DNA from: Apostichopus japonicus
Taxonomy: Eukaryota; Echinodermata; Holothuroidea; Aspidochirotida; Stichopodidae
Length of the DNA stretch: 64,000 nucleotides
NCBI RefSeq assembly: GCF_037975245.1
Contig: NC_092576.1
Location: 15,563,611-15,627,610 of the forward strand
Direction of reading: 5' to 3'
Part shown: positions 63,680 to 64,000 of the stretch, piece after piece
How positions within the stretch are numbered: the first letter of the stretch is position 1
How the letters are laid out: each line of letters opens with the position of its first letter
The notes under the pieces: model-generated
Database searches by the model: none
What the model was told of the DNA's origin: nothing
Seen by the model: only the letters and a program-made list of their open reading frames with translations
Made by a program: the position numbers and the translations under genes

Positions 63680-64000
63680 GTGGTGGCTGCAGATGATGCA
63701 TGTCGAAGTACGATCACATTTGAAATACCATGCTGAATGGGTGTAGTGTTAGATATTAGAGGTGGAACAGCAGCACGCACAAGAAGGTCTCGTAGGTTGC
63801 GGGTTCGTCTGTAGACGATGATGGGTTTTTCAGGGACGGCTCGTTGGAGTCTATGTGAAGTGAGGAGAATGTTGTGGTTGTTAGAGGTGATTTTCTGAAG
63901 AGGAGGAAGATTTGGGTGGAAAGTAACCACCAAGGGGAGCTTGTTGTCGCAATCTCGACCATTTTTGTTCTTCATTGCCAACGTAGATGGTCTGGAAAGG
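63680..64000 (-). pseudogene. Penelope-like element fragment: linker after reverse transcriptase
   Basis: On the minus strand, open to the right edge, the frame reads LPLVVTFHPNLPPLQKI, then a segment with AVPEKPIIVYRRTRNLRDLL and VRA. This 'P.V.TY.P..P....I...W.IL......L...F...P...FRRPKNLRDLLVR' pattern is typical of the region between the reverse transcriptase and the GIY-YIG domain of Penelope-like elements. A frameshift near 63720 leads to CDRTSTCIICSHHI, which matches the Cys-rich 'C...RC.TC.HI' that normally follows. It abuts the LINE fragment in opposite orientation. Confidence 0.6.

Overview
The window is nuclear DNA from an animal. Genes have introns with GT..AG junctions, and intergenic space is dense with transposon debris, microsatellites (long AT arrays, poly-G runs) and minisatellites. 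The gene set (a Vps62-repeat/aerolysin-fold secreted protein, a divergent Cys-loop receptor, a ZMYM1-like hAT transposase, LINE and Penelope-like fragments, tRNA-derived SINEs) suggests a marine invertebrate, possibly an echinoderm. I cannot fix the taxon from sequence alone.

Layout. 1-2150 (minus): a long open hAT-family transposase-like frame that runs off the left edge. 3.5-6.1 kb: tandem repeats and a hAT-type MITE with a perfect 8-bp target duplication. 6.53-14.70 kb (plus): a complete four-exon gene for a secreted 584-residue protein with six Vps62-type repeats and an aerolysin-like C-terminal module, with a TATA box. 15-26 kb: repeats (a TA-flanked MITE, inverted copies of one family, 49-bp and 16-bp satellites, a SINE, an orphan signal-peptide exon). 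26.5-30.5 kb (minus): several exon-like segments of unrecognised genes. 33.8-49.3 kb: a ~0.9 kb inverted repeat pair, a foldback, a LINE fragment, a two-domain divergent ubiquitin-like ORF (43.0-43.5 kb), and three copies of an element carrying a hammerhead-like motif. 49.5-52.4 kb: direct repeats and a dimeric SINE. 53.72-61.12 kb (plus): a complete seven-exon Cys-loop ligand-gated channel subunit of 461 residues whose exon phases all fit, with introns full of SINEs, AT arrays, a perfect 38-bp hairpin and a ~0.75 kb polypyrimidine tract. 62.7-64.0 kb: a decayed LINE (plus) next to a Penelope-like fragment (minus).

The host genes are independent loci with no sign of a shared pathway. The most distinctive observations are: two 25-29 bp micro-insertions with 7-bp duplications, shown by a paralogous empty site; a channel subunit whose pore helix lacks the usual charged rings; a tandem ubiquitin-like protein without the C-terminal Gly-Gly; the Vps62/aerolysin fusion; and the hammerhead-like repeats.
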